From Porphyra umbilicalis (Eukaryota > Rhodophyta > Bangiophyceae > Bangiales > Bangiaceae): a stretch of DNA of 64,000 nt. Shown one piece after another: positions 20,310 to 32,448 of this stretch. Positions within the stretch are counted from its first letter, which is position 1; each line of letters begins with the position of its first letter. Where the stretch lies: the NCBI GenBank assembly GCA_002049455.2, contig KV918843.1:1-64000 (forward strand). The letters are read 5' to 3'. The notes beneath the pieces were generated by a model, which had not been told where the DNA came from, did not search any database, and saw only the letters and a list, made by a program, of their open reading frames with translations. A program made the translations under genes and the position numbers.

Positions 20310-23300
20310 GGACGAAGGCGAGTTATCCTCAAACATGGTGTCTTTGGCTGCCAAATGCACTGGCCTGGGTTCGACGCCTCCAACGGACTCGTCGTCTGAT
20401 CGCCGTCTGACCGTCTTGCCTCTCGCCTGCGATCCACATAGGCACCCTCACCACTTGCCTCCACCCCTCGTCCCTGCCGGTCCCCTACCAGACCACCGAT
20501 GCGAGCGGCTCGCTGCTTACCACCGTCTCCACCGCCGCCACTGGCACGACGGTCATCAACCAAACAGCCGGGGAGGGGGGGGGGGTGATGGGGGGGGCTC
20601 CGCGGCACCCTCGTCCTCTTTGTGCACGTGTGAGGGGGGGGGGTGGGGCGGGGGGCAGTGGTGCCGCCGCCGCTGCCACCGTGGCGGTGGGGACGCCGCC
20701 GTGGCTGACGGAACCGACCCGACGCCGTCGGCCGCGTCGGCCGCGCGTTCCGCCTTGCGTCCGTGCGCGTGGCGGTGCTGTTGCGTTTTTTGCGTTTTTT
20801 TGTTTTTTTTGCTTGTCGTCCCTTTGCCGTCTGACCCGGCGGCTGTACGACTTTTTTCCCGTTCGGCGCGCCCCCGCGCGCGCCGCTTGGCCGGGCGGCG
20901 GCGGTCGGTCGGGCGGCGGCGTGCCGCCGGCGCGGGGGGGATGCCGCGCCGTCTGCGACGCTGTCACGCGGGGGGGCGCCGCGGCCGGGTCGCCGCGGCA
21001 GGGGGTGTCGCCCGTGGGGGCTCCCCGCCGCTGTCACTGCCGCCGCCGCCGCCGCCACCGTTGGCGGTGGGTCCGTCGCGCGCCCGCCGGGGCTCAAGCC
21101 ATGTTGCTTGCGGCCACCCCCACGCGCCAGTGGGATGGTACGTTGGAGCTGCGTGGGCGTTGGTCGGGGCAGGGGGTAAGGAAGGTGGCGACGGTCCTGT
21201 GTGGCGAGCGGCGACCCAGCTGCCTGTGGCACAGTGGTGGACGAGGACGTTTTCGACCGCACGAGCTGCGGTGCTCGTCGTGCCGGCCCGCCACCACCAT
21301 GGCCGCGGCCATCTCCACCGGCTGCCGCACAGCTGGCGCTGCATCCACAGGGATGCCTCTCTCATTTGTCCGACCGTCCGGCTGCCCGCGCGCCGCAGCC
21401 GCTCGCTGCGGCGACCTTTGCTGCGCCGATGTCAGTGGCGCCGGGGAGGTCGCCGCGGACCGTGCCGGCGCCGGCTGCGCACTTTGGAGGGCGTCACCCC
21501 CTGTGGCAGTGGGGTGTCATGGTCGACTGATTTTGGTAGCCGGTCCTCGGTGGGGGGGGGGCAAGGCAGAACGGGCGGGTCGTTTTCCTAGAGTTCTGTA
21601 GGGCTTGCGGTGGACCCGTCCCCACCGCTGGCGCACGGGAAGCGGCCGGCCGGCCGCCGCGACGAGCCCTGCACCCACTTCTCTCAGTACGCGTTTTGCC
21701 CTGGTTCGCATATGCACCGCCATGGGCACTTTTTTCTCGTGCCAGACACCACGCGTACGTCATCAGAATCGTCCTAGCTGAGCAAGAAATGCATGGCGAA
21801 GAAAAAGAGAAAGCCGATTGGCGACAGTTGACATCGTCCCTATTCGGGACATCCCGATCAAAACACGATCGAAAACGCCCGATGCGCATCTCACTCAGGG
21901 CGGATCCAACAATACCGATACGACCTGAGATATGCGCCGTATTGCTGAAACGTGGCTTATTCGCTGCGACGTGTCGGGAAACGCCGTGCTAGCAATAATA
22001 CGAAGCCGTCTGGTCCGGAAACGCCCATCTGGCCACTTAGATTTCCATGGTAAGTACATCTCAAACGAATCTAATCGAGTCTGGATAGAACCTCATCGTC
22101 CAGATAGGAGGCCCCCTATCTGGACGTCTGACGCCGCTTCGGACGGAGATTGGCCCAATTTGGCCATTTCGGCGTCCAATATGGGCTTCTGGCACTCTCA
22201 AACCGGTGAAATGACGATCGCCAGAGCTGCCACGTGTAGGCTAGGATCACGAGGAGCGGTGGCGGATGACGCTAGATCTCGCGAGCCGCAAGATTTTTGT
22301 CCGCAGGGCCCCCGCGATGCGCTGCCCCCGCCGATACTGGCCCAGTCCGCCAGGAGGGGTGGCGGCTGGTGAGGGCCGTGCGCGGACAATGCGGCCTGTC
22401 GACACGATCGAGCGGGGTCCGTCACTCCGACAGTGCAGGAGCTGATGGAATCGACGGGTGGGCCATCGTTGTGATGCCGACGCGGATGCGGGCTGGCGCG
22501 GCCTGAAACGCGCGTGGGTGAGTGCTACAGTGGCAAAATGTCCCAGAATATGGGGGGAGGGGGGGACGGGCGATACGTCGCGCTGTGATTGTCGTGTGGC
22601 ATTGCCAGATATGCGGTTGCGCTCTTCTGACACTGGTCTCCAAGAGCGGATTGGGGGGTGAGGCTGGAGGAGATTCGAGGCGCTGTCCCCACCCCCCTCC
22701 AGATGGCCCGGCCGAGCGGGCGCTGTTCCATCGGCCGCATGGCCGCTCGGCAGTGGTGCCCACCGCCGTCGTCGACGGCGTCCGTGTCGAAGCAGGTCTA
22801 TGATATCCCCGTTGCCATACCCACGACGTGGCATGATTCGTCACGACGCTTTTATAGCTTTGCGCACCGCCTGCGCATCTCACCGCTCTGAGGGGTTCTC
22901 GATTCATGGTACGTCTGGCGGCAGCTTGTGTCTGCAGAGAGGAAGAGATCTGTTGACGACGGTCTTCACTGTTGGTGAGGCGCTCGTGAGACGGTGAGAA
23001 GACGTCTTCGACGCCCCAAGACTGAGACAGATTGCTGACCAGCTGTCTTCGCTTTTTGAGCCAAACGCTGTATGTTGTTTGCACGCCCTTCGATTTCTTC
23101 ACAGACGCTTCCCCCACCCCCTGGCCGGATCGCGGCCCGAACCGCGACCCTTTGCGACGGTGCTCGGCGGCAATGGTGCGCTTTAGCCGTGGCACGCGGC
23201 GGCGATGGCCGCCGCAGCAGCAGCGGCGGCGGGCGCGGTCAGTTGCACCGCCTTTGGTGGCGGCGACGCGCCCATGGGATCAGCCGGGTAGCAACAGCCG

Positions 23301-25318
23301 CCTGTCGTGAGGAGGTGGCTGGTGGGGGGAGGTCCGAGGGTGCAACCACTTGTGCCACGGTCGGCGGCTACAGCCGCTCGTCTGGGCGGCCGCCGTCCCC
23401 CATCGACTAGTCATTGAGCCTGTCGCTACGTACGGGAGTGCGGGCGGGTGGGCGTGCGGCAGTCCGCCCGTGCTCCGCCTGTCGGCCGGTGGACGTGGGG
23501 CGGCGCGCCCGTACGCCGCCAGCGCGGATTGCGCGCGGCCCAAGGGCGGCGGCCGCAGTGGGCATTACGGGTGGGCGGTGGCAGCTCTGCGGAGGGGCCA
23601 GCTCCTCGAGGGAGGGGCGGTACACGGCGCGGTGGGGGTGGTGGCTCGACCGCTGCTGCGGTTGTCGCCGGCCGACCCGGTGCGGTCTTTGTGGGGAAGG
23701 GCGTGCGCGGCGGGAGGCGGGGCTCACCAAGGGGACGGAGCGGGTGGGCGATCCTCCACCCCGCGCGGCTGGCGACTTCGGGCCCAGGCGACAGTGGCGG
23801 TGGATCGCGGGTAGGGGGGTCATGACTTATTTGGCGGGGCATAATGTCGATGCGGACATGACGGAGTTGCTCTCGGATGGGGTTGTTCTTTCTTTGCTTG
23901 TTTCGCTTCGTTGTTTACTCCTGCATAGCGCTCTCTACGTTTCCGAGATTCTGTTTCAGTACACTCTGAGGCTCATTGCTGCACATGCGCCCTCTTTCAT
24001 TTCCTGCACGGTTTCGGCCGGCCGCTCCCCCTCACGCACCCCAGTCGCCCTGGCGCACTCCAGTCGCCCTGGCGCACCCCAGTCGCCCTGGCGCACCCCA
24101 GTCGCCCTCGCGCAGCCACCTACGGCCGCATCATGTTTGTGTTGCGGTGGCCATGCGTCGTGGCTTGCCAACTCGGTCAGCTGCACTGTGAGCGTTCTGT
24201 ACACGCACGATTCGGGTGGATGATTCCATGGTGTGCAACTGGACGCGTCCGATCCAGCCACTTCAGAGAGGCCTCCACGCCCACCTGTCTTGCCACCGAT
24301 ATGTCGGTATCGTCCTCTGCCACAATCCGCGAAGGCGGCGTCGCGAGACACCCGCCGTGACGGATGTTTGGGTGTGACCTGCGCTGGCATCGGGCCAAAA
24401 AGGGTCAGCCATGGGGCCGCGCGCGCTCTGTAAGAGCCTCCAGTTGCCGCTGCGGGGGCCGTGGGGACATCACAGGCGGTCGAACCGCACGCCGAAGGAG
24501 GGCCGGCTGGCGCCCAAGGCCCCTGTTACGCCCCACTTTCGACCCCCCCCCCCCCCCCCAGGTGCACGTCGATTACTGTACCGCGGCCCCAAGCATCCCG
24601 GCAGAGTCGGGCAGTGGCAGCCGCTAGCACGCAGTGCCCCTCAAGCGTCGGCCCGTTCAGTGCATTGTGTGGCTCAGTCCGACCCACGTCCAGATCGCGC
24701 ACAGTCATCCGTCGGCGAGTCATCAACCCGGGCCGCTACGTATGGGCCTTGTGGTCGCGAGAGACCGATGCCTCAACCACGCTCAAGGAGTGGAAGCGTC
24801 CGTGCCAAGTTGCGGCCCCAAATCACACGCCGCAGGCCATATTTATGCCCTCTGGCGCTGTCGTGGCAGGCCGATTTGGGCCCAAGCGGCTGGCTTTTAG
24901 AGGCAGACAGCTGTATTGGTGCTAGAATGGCTGTTGGAAACCGTTACGTGTCCCCTATTTAGCGACGATCGAGGACGATCGCGTCGACGATTGCGCCGCA
25001 AAACCATTCTCATCCAGATTCACGTTGAAGTAGCCTGCAGCACGGTGGGCTACCACGATTCCATAGTCAAAGGCGGTTCGAATGCGCATGACGCGCGCAA
25101 CGAGGTTTCCGGATCCTATCGGCATATGTTCGCAACAGTAGCCCACTTTAGCCCCCCTCCTGCCGTAAGTCCTAGCTCGTTTCAGCGGGGCTATGTGGAC
25201 GCGTCGCGGATCCAATCAGAGGCCGCCACGCGCAAGCCATTTGGGAATAATTTAAGGTTCCAAACGGCTATTGTTGGAACCGCCCTCATCATCCCCCCCT
25301 TTGGATGCGGTTTTCGAT
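20310..25318. other. GC-rich and mixed intergenic DNA, no gene recognised
   Basis: Two GC-rich islands (about 20570-21600 and 23100-23830) have several simultaneously open frames full of Arg, Pro and Gly and no conserved motif, so I do not call genes. The rest is mixed composition. A 19 bp minisatellite lies at 24037-24112. Confidence 0.45.
24037..24112 (+). repeat. Minisatellite, 19 bp x 4
   Basis: The motif 'cagtcgccctggcgcac' recurs at 24042, 24061, 24080 and 24099, an exact 19-base spacing, with only one or two differences between units. Confidence 0.9.
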
Positions 25319-25414
25319 TCACACGTGGCCGAGTGGTCTATCTGCAAAAATCATGAAGGCGCTAGTTTAAGGCACTAGTCCTTTGGGGCGCGAGTTCGAA
25401 TCTCGCCGTCATCA
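25319..25414 (+). tRNA. tRNA-Leu(AAG)-like, with D-loop insertion
   Basis: The body folds as a leucine tRNA. TG at positions 8-9, D-stem GCC/GGC, anticodon stem CTAGT/ACTAG with loop TTAAGGC (anticodon AAG), a class II variable arm tcctttgggg, a T-arm GCGAG-TTCGAAT-CTCGC, and a 3' acceptor strand CGTCATC followed by A. Between 'gagtggtcta' and 'aggc' of the D-loop lie 16 extra bases (25341-25356), the size of a small D-arm intron; red algae are known for such introns. The outer acceptor stem does not pair: only the three inner base pairs form with TCACACG. It could be an unusual real tRNA gene, or a decayed or tRNA-derived copy. Confidence 0.6.
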
Positions 25415-26767
25415 CTGGGTACACGATGCATGTACGATTTCATCTTTTTAACATGCTATTCTGACTTCGTCCGTAGGTGAACATCACTTTGATCCTCGCC
25501 ACATTGAAGCAGGCTGCGTCATCCTGATCCAACCGATTCCACGATCTTCCTTATTGTTCTCGTCTGCTGGAACTTGTGTGTCTGCATTGGCGTAGCGCAC
25601 TTTCAGCGCATCCAAACGGCCTCAGGATGCGGGCCCATTTTTGGGCTCGCTGATGCGTCAGGTTCGACTCAGTGGTTGAGCGCCTGTTTTTCAGGCCTGC
25701 ACGGTCGCGGAGACGCTCAATTTTGTCCGCGCTGGACCCGTCGCCGCTCTCTGCAGAAGGGTTTGAGCGCGGCGTACGCCGACTGCTCGCGTCGCAGCCG
25801 CCTGGGTCCTTTTCCTTGCAATTTTCCCTCCTGACTCTAAAATGGTCTCGTTTGGCCGAATTGACATTGGTCGTATCGAGAAGCGATCAACTGATGTGCA
25901 ACGCCCAGCGCATGAGGTGCTCATCGAAACCGGCCTTTGATGCGGCAAAAACGCAGGTGTCATGCGAATCGAAATGGCATTCTCGATTCGCTTGTCCCAA
26001 ATAGAGACGATCTGGGCACCCTCGGGGCCCGGCTCCGGCGCTCGCTCGCACCCTCGGGGCCCGGCTCCGGCGCTCCGCGCCTACGCTCGGGCCCCGAGGG
26101 TGCCTCGCTGACACTACGTTTTTCGCCGCAGTGCTCGCTGCCAAATTTATATAGAAAGATGACCCGTGCATTCCGGGACATGTGATTGATTTGGCGGCGT
26201 GCTGTGATTGGACACGAAGCCTTGGATCGATATTCATCGCATCAAACCCCCCTTTCCAAGGCTGGCATTATCTGAGGTGACCTCATCGCCGCGTTCGCCT
26301 GGATCGGAACTTCGATGCACATCCAAGACTGCAGCGAAAGCGCTCGCTGTTCGACTGATGCGCATCGGGCCGGAACGATTGGATTTAGATGGAGAAAACA
26401 CAAAGGCGGACGATGGATGATACGGGGAATGGGACTGGCGCAGCACAAACCCCAAGGACGAATCATTCTTTTGCAGTGATGGCAGCACGCAGTGCCTCCT
26501 GCGTCACGCCAGCTGTTTTCCGGAACGCGCCCTGCACCTACAAGTGGCCGCGGCAGCATTGCACGTGCTGGCAATGAGTACTAAAGGAGGGCGGTGGCGC
26601 AATAGCACGGTCCACCAAGCCCGCACGCCAAGCCCAACGACCGTCGTACCGAAGGAAGCTACCCTTCATTGCCGCCCCCTGTAGTACCACACCAGGAGCC
26701 TCCCAACGGCCGCGCTTCTCACCTGTCTACATCCACCCTTGTGCCTTCTTCCGCCGCAAACTCCCCT
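25415..26767. other. Intergenic, no gene recognised
   Basis: Mixed DNA. At about 26018-26100 a GC-rich unit (caccctcggggcccggctcc) is directly repeated and then partly inverted, so the stretch can fold into a strong hairpin. No reading frame stands out. Confidence 0.45.
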
Positions 26768-27226
26768 ATGGCGTGGCGCCACATCTCCACCGTCGCCCTT
26801 GTCGGTACCATCCTTGTAGCAGCCGCTCTTCTGGCTACCGCCCACCCCACAGCTGTCATTCCGGCGCTGCCCGTCGGCGCGCCAGCTCCCACGCCGATGG
26901 CCAACGCTAGGCCTGACTCATCTGTCGATCCAGGCACAGGAATGGCGACGACGCTGCGCGCGGCGAGCCGCCGCTACACCCCTGCGGATTTTGCCAACGC
27001 CAAGCGCGGGTGCACCAAAAATGTAGTTCTGTGCTTGAGGCTGGTGCTCAAGGCCGGTGTCTTACACGGAGCGAGCGCGTGCTTGACGCGCTACGACTCG
27101 TGTAAACTCGCGGCTCGTATTGGAGAGCAGTTTGGGAGCTCCGTCTCTGAGAGAATTCGTTTTGTAGAGAGTACGCGTGATTGTGTCGGCAAGATGTGGC
27201 AACTCGCGGGCTCCACGGACGTGTGA
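26768..27226 (+). CDS. Small secreted cysteine-containing protein, 152 aa
   Basis: The frame is open from 26669, but I place the start at 26768 because the next residues form a classic signal peptide: a short basic start (MAWRH), a hydrophobic core (VALVGTILVAAALLA) and a small-residue cleavage region around TAHP. A Pro/Ala-rich linker follows to about residue 55. The mature C-terminal half has five cysteines spaced GC-x6-C, AC-x7-C and DC, with basic helical segments between them, consistent with a compact disulfide-bonded secreted domain. I recognise no family. There is no intron. Upstream DNA is pyrimidine-rich with no clear promoter. It stands alone among repeats. Confidence 0.5.
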   Translation: MAWRHISTVALVGTILVAAALLATAHPTAVIPALPVGAPAPTPMANARPDSSVDPGTGMATTLRAASRRYTPADFANAKRGCTKNVVLCLRLVLKAGVLHGASACLTRYDSCKLAARIGEQFGSSVSERIRFVESTRDCVGKMWQLAGSTDV

Positions 27227-30200
27227 GTAGCGGGACTCTGATCATGTCGGGGAATGCCGGTAGGTAAACGGGGAAGGGTGACCAGCGAGCGAGCGCTTTG
27301 GCGTTCTCCTCGCCTTCGGTTTGTAATTGTACGTTCCCGTGTATGTTGTCCGGGTCCGTACGAAACTGCCTTGACGAACAGCGGATTTAGGGGCCCCCTG
27401 CATGCCGCTCCAGGCCGATGGGCCCGCCGCACGAGGGCGCAACCGTCCAATACCCGCTTCTGTCTGCCGCCCACTCTGGTCAAGCACACACGGTGGCGGT
27501 CTCTCAGCCCTATTCGCCACCACAGCGACAGGATTAAGACGTCCCGCTGAGGCCGCCGCCGTCCCGTTGGCGGCAGCTACGCCAAGTGCGAGGCTCAAAG
27601 TCGTGTCGTCTTCATTAAAAAGGGCGCAGAGCGCGACGAACAGCCTCGGGCGCGTGCCACACAAAAGAAAACAGGGACTGATGGAGGCCACGGAACAATA
27701 GAAGACACAAAAGAAAATCAACAACACACCCTTACGATCGACTCGCCGGGACCCCCCCCCCCTGCCAGACTCATCAGGACCCCCTCCCCCCCAGTCGCAC
27801 CGCCACCATCGCGTGTCCCGGCGGGGTCTTCCACGCTGAGCGGCGGCCCCCTCCTCCGCGGAGTGTCTGCTCTGCGACCGGCGAGCGCCCCCCCCGACCG
27901 CACACACCCCATTCTGCCCCATTCCAGAGGCCGGGCCATGAGAGTGCCACGGCGCGGCGGTCGGCCCACCGCCGCAGCCTCGGCGCCGCGTGGCGCCCCC
28001 CTTGGTCGGCTGCGGCGGTCACATCCGATGGCCGCCGACGCGGCGGCCGATGCGGCGACCGGCGCGGCCGCCCGTCGTGCGCCTTCTGCGAGCAGCAGGT
28101 GCGCCGGCGCTCTGGCGGCAGCGCTGGCCACCCAATTCCACCGTGGCGGCGGTGCTATCGCCGCCCTCCACCCCCCCGCCCCCCCTCACTCGGGCACAAC
28201 GGTCTTGCACGCACAACGTCGCGGGCAGGTCGACGTGCCGGGTGCGCGCTGCGCCGTGGCCGCCGCCTGCCGCCTCCGCTTCCCTTTACCAACGCGTTCG
28301 CGTGCCGCCGCCCGGGGGGGAGCCGCCACCAAGGGGTAGCCGCTGCCGCGGGGGGAGCCACCGCCGCCCGGCAGCGCCATTTCACCCCGTCGGGTGGCGG
28401 CGGCTGTGGCCGCCGCGCGTCGGCCGCAGCGGCGGCGCCCTCGCTGCCACGTCATCGGCAGCGGCGGCGCTGCCGCCGCCGTCCCACCGCTGCCGGTCCC
28501 CACAGCGGCCCGCCCCCGCTCACGGGCGGGGGGATGGGGTGCACCGCCGCCGCCGGCCGCCGCCGCGACGCGCCGCAGCCGTTGCCGGTCGGTGGCGGTG
28601 GCGGCGCCCTCGCGGCCTTGGCGGCGGGTCCCCGACGCCTGCCGCCGCCGGCCGAGCCGCACGACCGACGGCGCGTCGCCCTGCCCCGCCGCCGCGGGCA
28701 CGCCGCCGTTGCCCCCACGGCGGCAACCGTACCAGGGACGGCGACGAGCACCTGCTGGCTCTGCCGCGAGGCGGCCGCCGCTCTTTCAGCGCGACAATGG
28801 GGCGGAAGGGGGGAAGGGGGGTGGGAGGGGGGAACACGGGCACCGACGGCCATGCAGCGCCTGGGCGCACTAGAGCGCCACGGCCCGGTCCACGATTGGA
28901 CCGGGTGCACCCGCCGCCGCCGGCGGCACTGCCCGCCGCCGCGTCGGACAGGAGGGCGCCCCCCCCCCCCCCTTTCCACCCCCGCCTCACCAAGCCCGTC
29001 GGTCGTCACGACCCCGCCACGCGCGGCGGGGCCGTCCGCCGCGGCGTCACCGCGCCGAGCCAACGCCGGCCGCGGCGACGGCTGCGGCGGTGCTCGTTTC
29101 CCGCCTCGCGAGTGCCGCCAGACACCGACCGTGGTGACTGCCACCAAGCAGCCGGCGGCAGCCATGGCGGCGGCCGCCCGCAGCCATGGCGGCAGCCGCC
29201 CGCAGCCACGCCACGCCACCGCGGTGGCGCGACCGACACGTGCGCGGGCGGGATGGCGGGCGCGCCCACCCCCGCTGCCGCCCCTCGCCGCCGCCCGCCA
29301 CCGCCCGCCCGCCCGCCTGTCTGCGCAGCGGCCGGCGGCAGGTGGCAGCCCGCCGCGCCGCCGCTGGCGGCCGCCCACGGCAGGGGGCGGCCGCCTGCCC
29401 AGGTCCCAGCCTCGGCGGCGGCCGACTTAGTGGGAACACCCGATCGGGGTGTGTCAGACTGGGGAGCGGTGCCGGCGGCGGCCGCCGCCTTGTGCCGCTG
29501 CCTCTGGGGGCACTCCCTGCCCCAGCGTCGCGCGGCGCCGGGCGGGTGGTCATCGCCCGGTCCGCCGCGCCGCGGGGGGGCCGTCGACGAGTCGTCGGCG
29601 ACCGCGCCGACGCCACTCGCCGCACGTGTTGCCAGACGCCACGAAAGACGGCGCACCCGGTCGCTTACCCATCGCAGACGGGGTGGGGGGCGGCGGGCAA
29701 GCACGCCCGACTCGAGACGGCGCAGCGTCCACCGTCGCCGCCGCGACAGCCGCCGCCGCGACCTCGACCGCTACGGTATGGGCGGAGCAAGAGGACGGGG
29801 CAGGGGTACGGCATGCCGTAACTGCGTGCTCGCAGTTGCGCAGGGCCTCGTGTGTGGCGGGGGAAGAGGGCAGTGACGGGCGCGGCCGAGGGCGATGCGG
29901 ACACGGTGTCACACGCAGAACTGGGCTGCTCGATCTGCGCGCCAGCACGAAACTTTGTGATGAAGCAGGCCCGCTCAGTCAACGTTTGAAAGTGTGAAAC
30001 ACACAGGTGAGTTATATTACCAAGGCGAGTTCCTGGGCTGGACAGACACTTCGTTTTAGGGCAGCAGAAGTATACGACGTTGGTGGTATTAATAGCTCTG
30101 TGCGTGGCAGCGCCTGCTTGGAAACCTTGGTCCATCCGCTCGAAAGTTGAAAGGACACCCGAGAAGCGACCCACACCAGTGCTTGTGGCCATCGTGCCGA

Positions 30201-32448
30201 GTATGAATCGGTGACAACGTCACAATACAGTGTGTGCTTTCGTACCAGCTCCAATGCCTGTGGTTGTACTTTTTGTGGGAAGCACGATGGTGTGAATGTG
30301 AGACCGGTCGGAGCGGTCCGCGGGAGGCCTGAGACGGAGCCTCGCCAGCCGACCAACCGGTCGCCCACCACGCCGAGTGTTGGGGCAGGGGCGGGGGGTG
30401 TCGAGCGACGGGGGGGTGGTCCGTCAGGGCGAAACACACCTAGTTAAGGGCGGACTTCTGGGTCGTGACAAGTTTTGACACGTGCGCTCAAAACAGCAGC
30501 CACGCTAAAAACTCCGATCCTCGTCGAACGTGAGAGGTGCTGCAACACCTCCCCACAACAGCTTGAGCGGCACTTCGCATGTGCGTACCCAGTCGAAATC
30601 GCGCCTCACCTGTATGGCAAAAAAGCAACAAACCAGCAGACAGTTCTTTCACACCCGTCAAGCCTACAAGATAGAGGAGCTCACGGAGAGCAATTCAACC
30701 CACTTCTTAACCCTTTTTTTCTCGCTTGTTTTCTCGCCACAGCCACCGGCGTTTTCCTGGGTTCGTACACGGGTGCTTGTGCGGCAGGAAGGAGCTCTAC
30801 GAGCACTCACATGCGTATTCCTGCGCAGTGCTACTGATCAGCACTGAGAATACTGACCAAGAACTACTCTGACATTGTTGTGTGGGGGGCGCAACTCGGT
30901 CAGCGCCGTCCCCGAAGAGTACGCACGAGGGGGGAGCGGTGTGGCAGCGGACGAAAACGGCTACCGAGACAAGGTGATTCCGACATGCGGCGAAAAGTGT
31001 GGCCTGAATGCGGATCGGGCACACGGCCAACAGGTCGAGTTCATTCGAAGGGCCTCCACTTCGACCATACAATCCCATGGTCGACTGAGACACGTCCCCG
31101 AGCTCCCAATAAGTGTGCAAACTACAGAAGACACGATATGCAAACCCTCACTTTTGACAGTCTGACCAATCAGAGCCCGAGAAAGCAAGAAGTCCGAAAA
31201 AGGGGCTCCTTAACTAGAGGTCTATTCCATGCATTTAGGCGCTTGAGGAAAGGGTTTTCACTGCTGTTCTAGACTTCTTTTAACCATGAGAAGTAAACAG
31301 AACTGGTCTCCGTGGCATGGGTACTCAAGGAAAAAAAGACTAGGCGCTCAAAGGATTTTGTAGCGATGAGATACACCTCGTTGTTTCTCTGCCCCTCCAG
31401 AATCGCGCCGTTTTCTTCGTCTCTGCCGATCCAGAACTGGCTCTGACCAATTTCTGATGCAAAACACGTATTGATCCGATCTGGCATTTCATGGAAATGC
31501 ACTTTCTCTCGGCCGGCTACGAGCATCACCTGCCCCCCACCACCACCGCCCATGTTGACCAACGGCCACACATGTCGTCAAAACTTCCCCGCAGCACCGA
31601 TAACACGCATTTTGTTGCCTAGCCACGTCGAGTTACCGCCTGCAGCGTCATCAGCGGGCCATTTATTCCACAAAAAGGCGTTCAAGACAATGGTGGGATG
31701 CAAGGAAAAACGTCTGTCTCTCAAGCCTATTGTCGTAACCGCCTGAAAGTGCGTCATAAAAAAGCTGATGAAGTAGGCTCCAGGATGCGTCCATGCGGAG
31801 CGTCAACGCTCGTTCCATTGCCGAGTTCTGTGCGCGCCAATATGAGTCGCGCTCATGCGCCTTAATGCGTGGAATCGACCTTTAGGTGTGGAAAGGCATG
31901 CATCACTACACTTTGAGAGCACCCTGTCCTAAAGCCCAGGGAACTGTCCTGAAGGCCAGGGAAAACGAAACATCGATCAAATGTACCAATGATTAACCGT
32001 ACATTTTGTCATACATTAATTGAAAAGTTACAATGTATCGAGTAGGTTTGCAGTCCGTCCACGCCATAGAAGCTGCAAACCCAACTCGAGACGGCACATC
32101 CGGCCACAAGACAGGGATCTGAGACACGTACTTCTCCATGCTGTCACTGGTCAGCGTAGCCACCCCTTGTGTGCGGAACGATTGGCAGGGGGGGTAATCA
32201 CAGTCCTGCTGCGCGGATCGCGGTTGCAGACACCGTCGTGCCATTTTGGGGCGACGCGAGCTCCCGAGTCATTGCCGCCGGCGAAGCCGCCGTCGATGCC
32301 ACCGTCACAGCTGCTGCCACCACCCCCGGCAGTGCGTCTGTCGACGCACCCCTTGTATCGCACTACACCGCCTCTCTGCCTTCCCCTCCTCCTCCTCCCC
32401 CCCCTTTCCGTCCCCTCGCCCCCTCCCTCCCCCCTGCCCTTCCCTTTG
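27227..32448. other. Long gene-poor stretch
   Basis: 27700-29900 is very GC-rich, with many overlapping Arg/Pro/Ala frames on both strands and no motif. 29950-32000 is lower in GC and holds no recognisable gene. At about 31898-31965 a fragment repeats the sequence next to copy B of R1 (13793-13838, 'catcactacactttgagagc'). 32100-32448 is the 5' flank of the C69 gene; just before its start it becomes pyrimidine-rich. Confidence 0.5.

Noticed and set aside
20335-21601. Two overlapping long plus-strand frames in a GC-rich island
   Set aside because: Low-complexity Arg/Gly/Pro products with no conserved block; neither frame is preferred.
27990-29876. 628-codon plus-strand frame in a GC-rich island
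   Set aside because: Frames are open on both strands at once, the product is nearly all Arg, Pro, Ala and Gly, and no segment resembles a fold.
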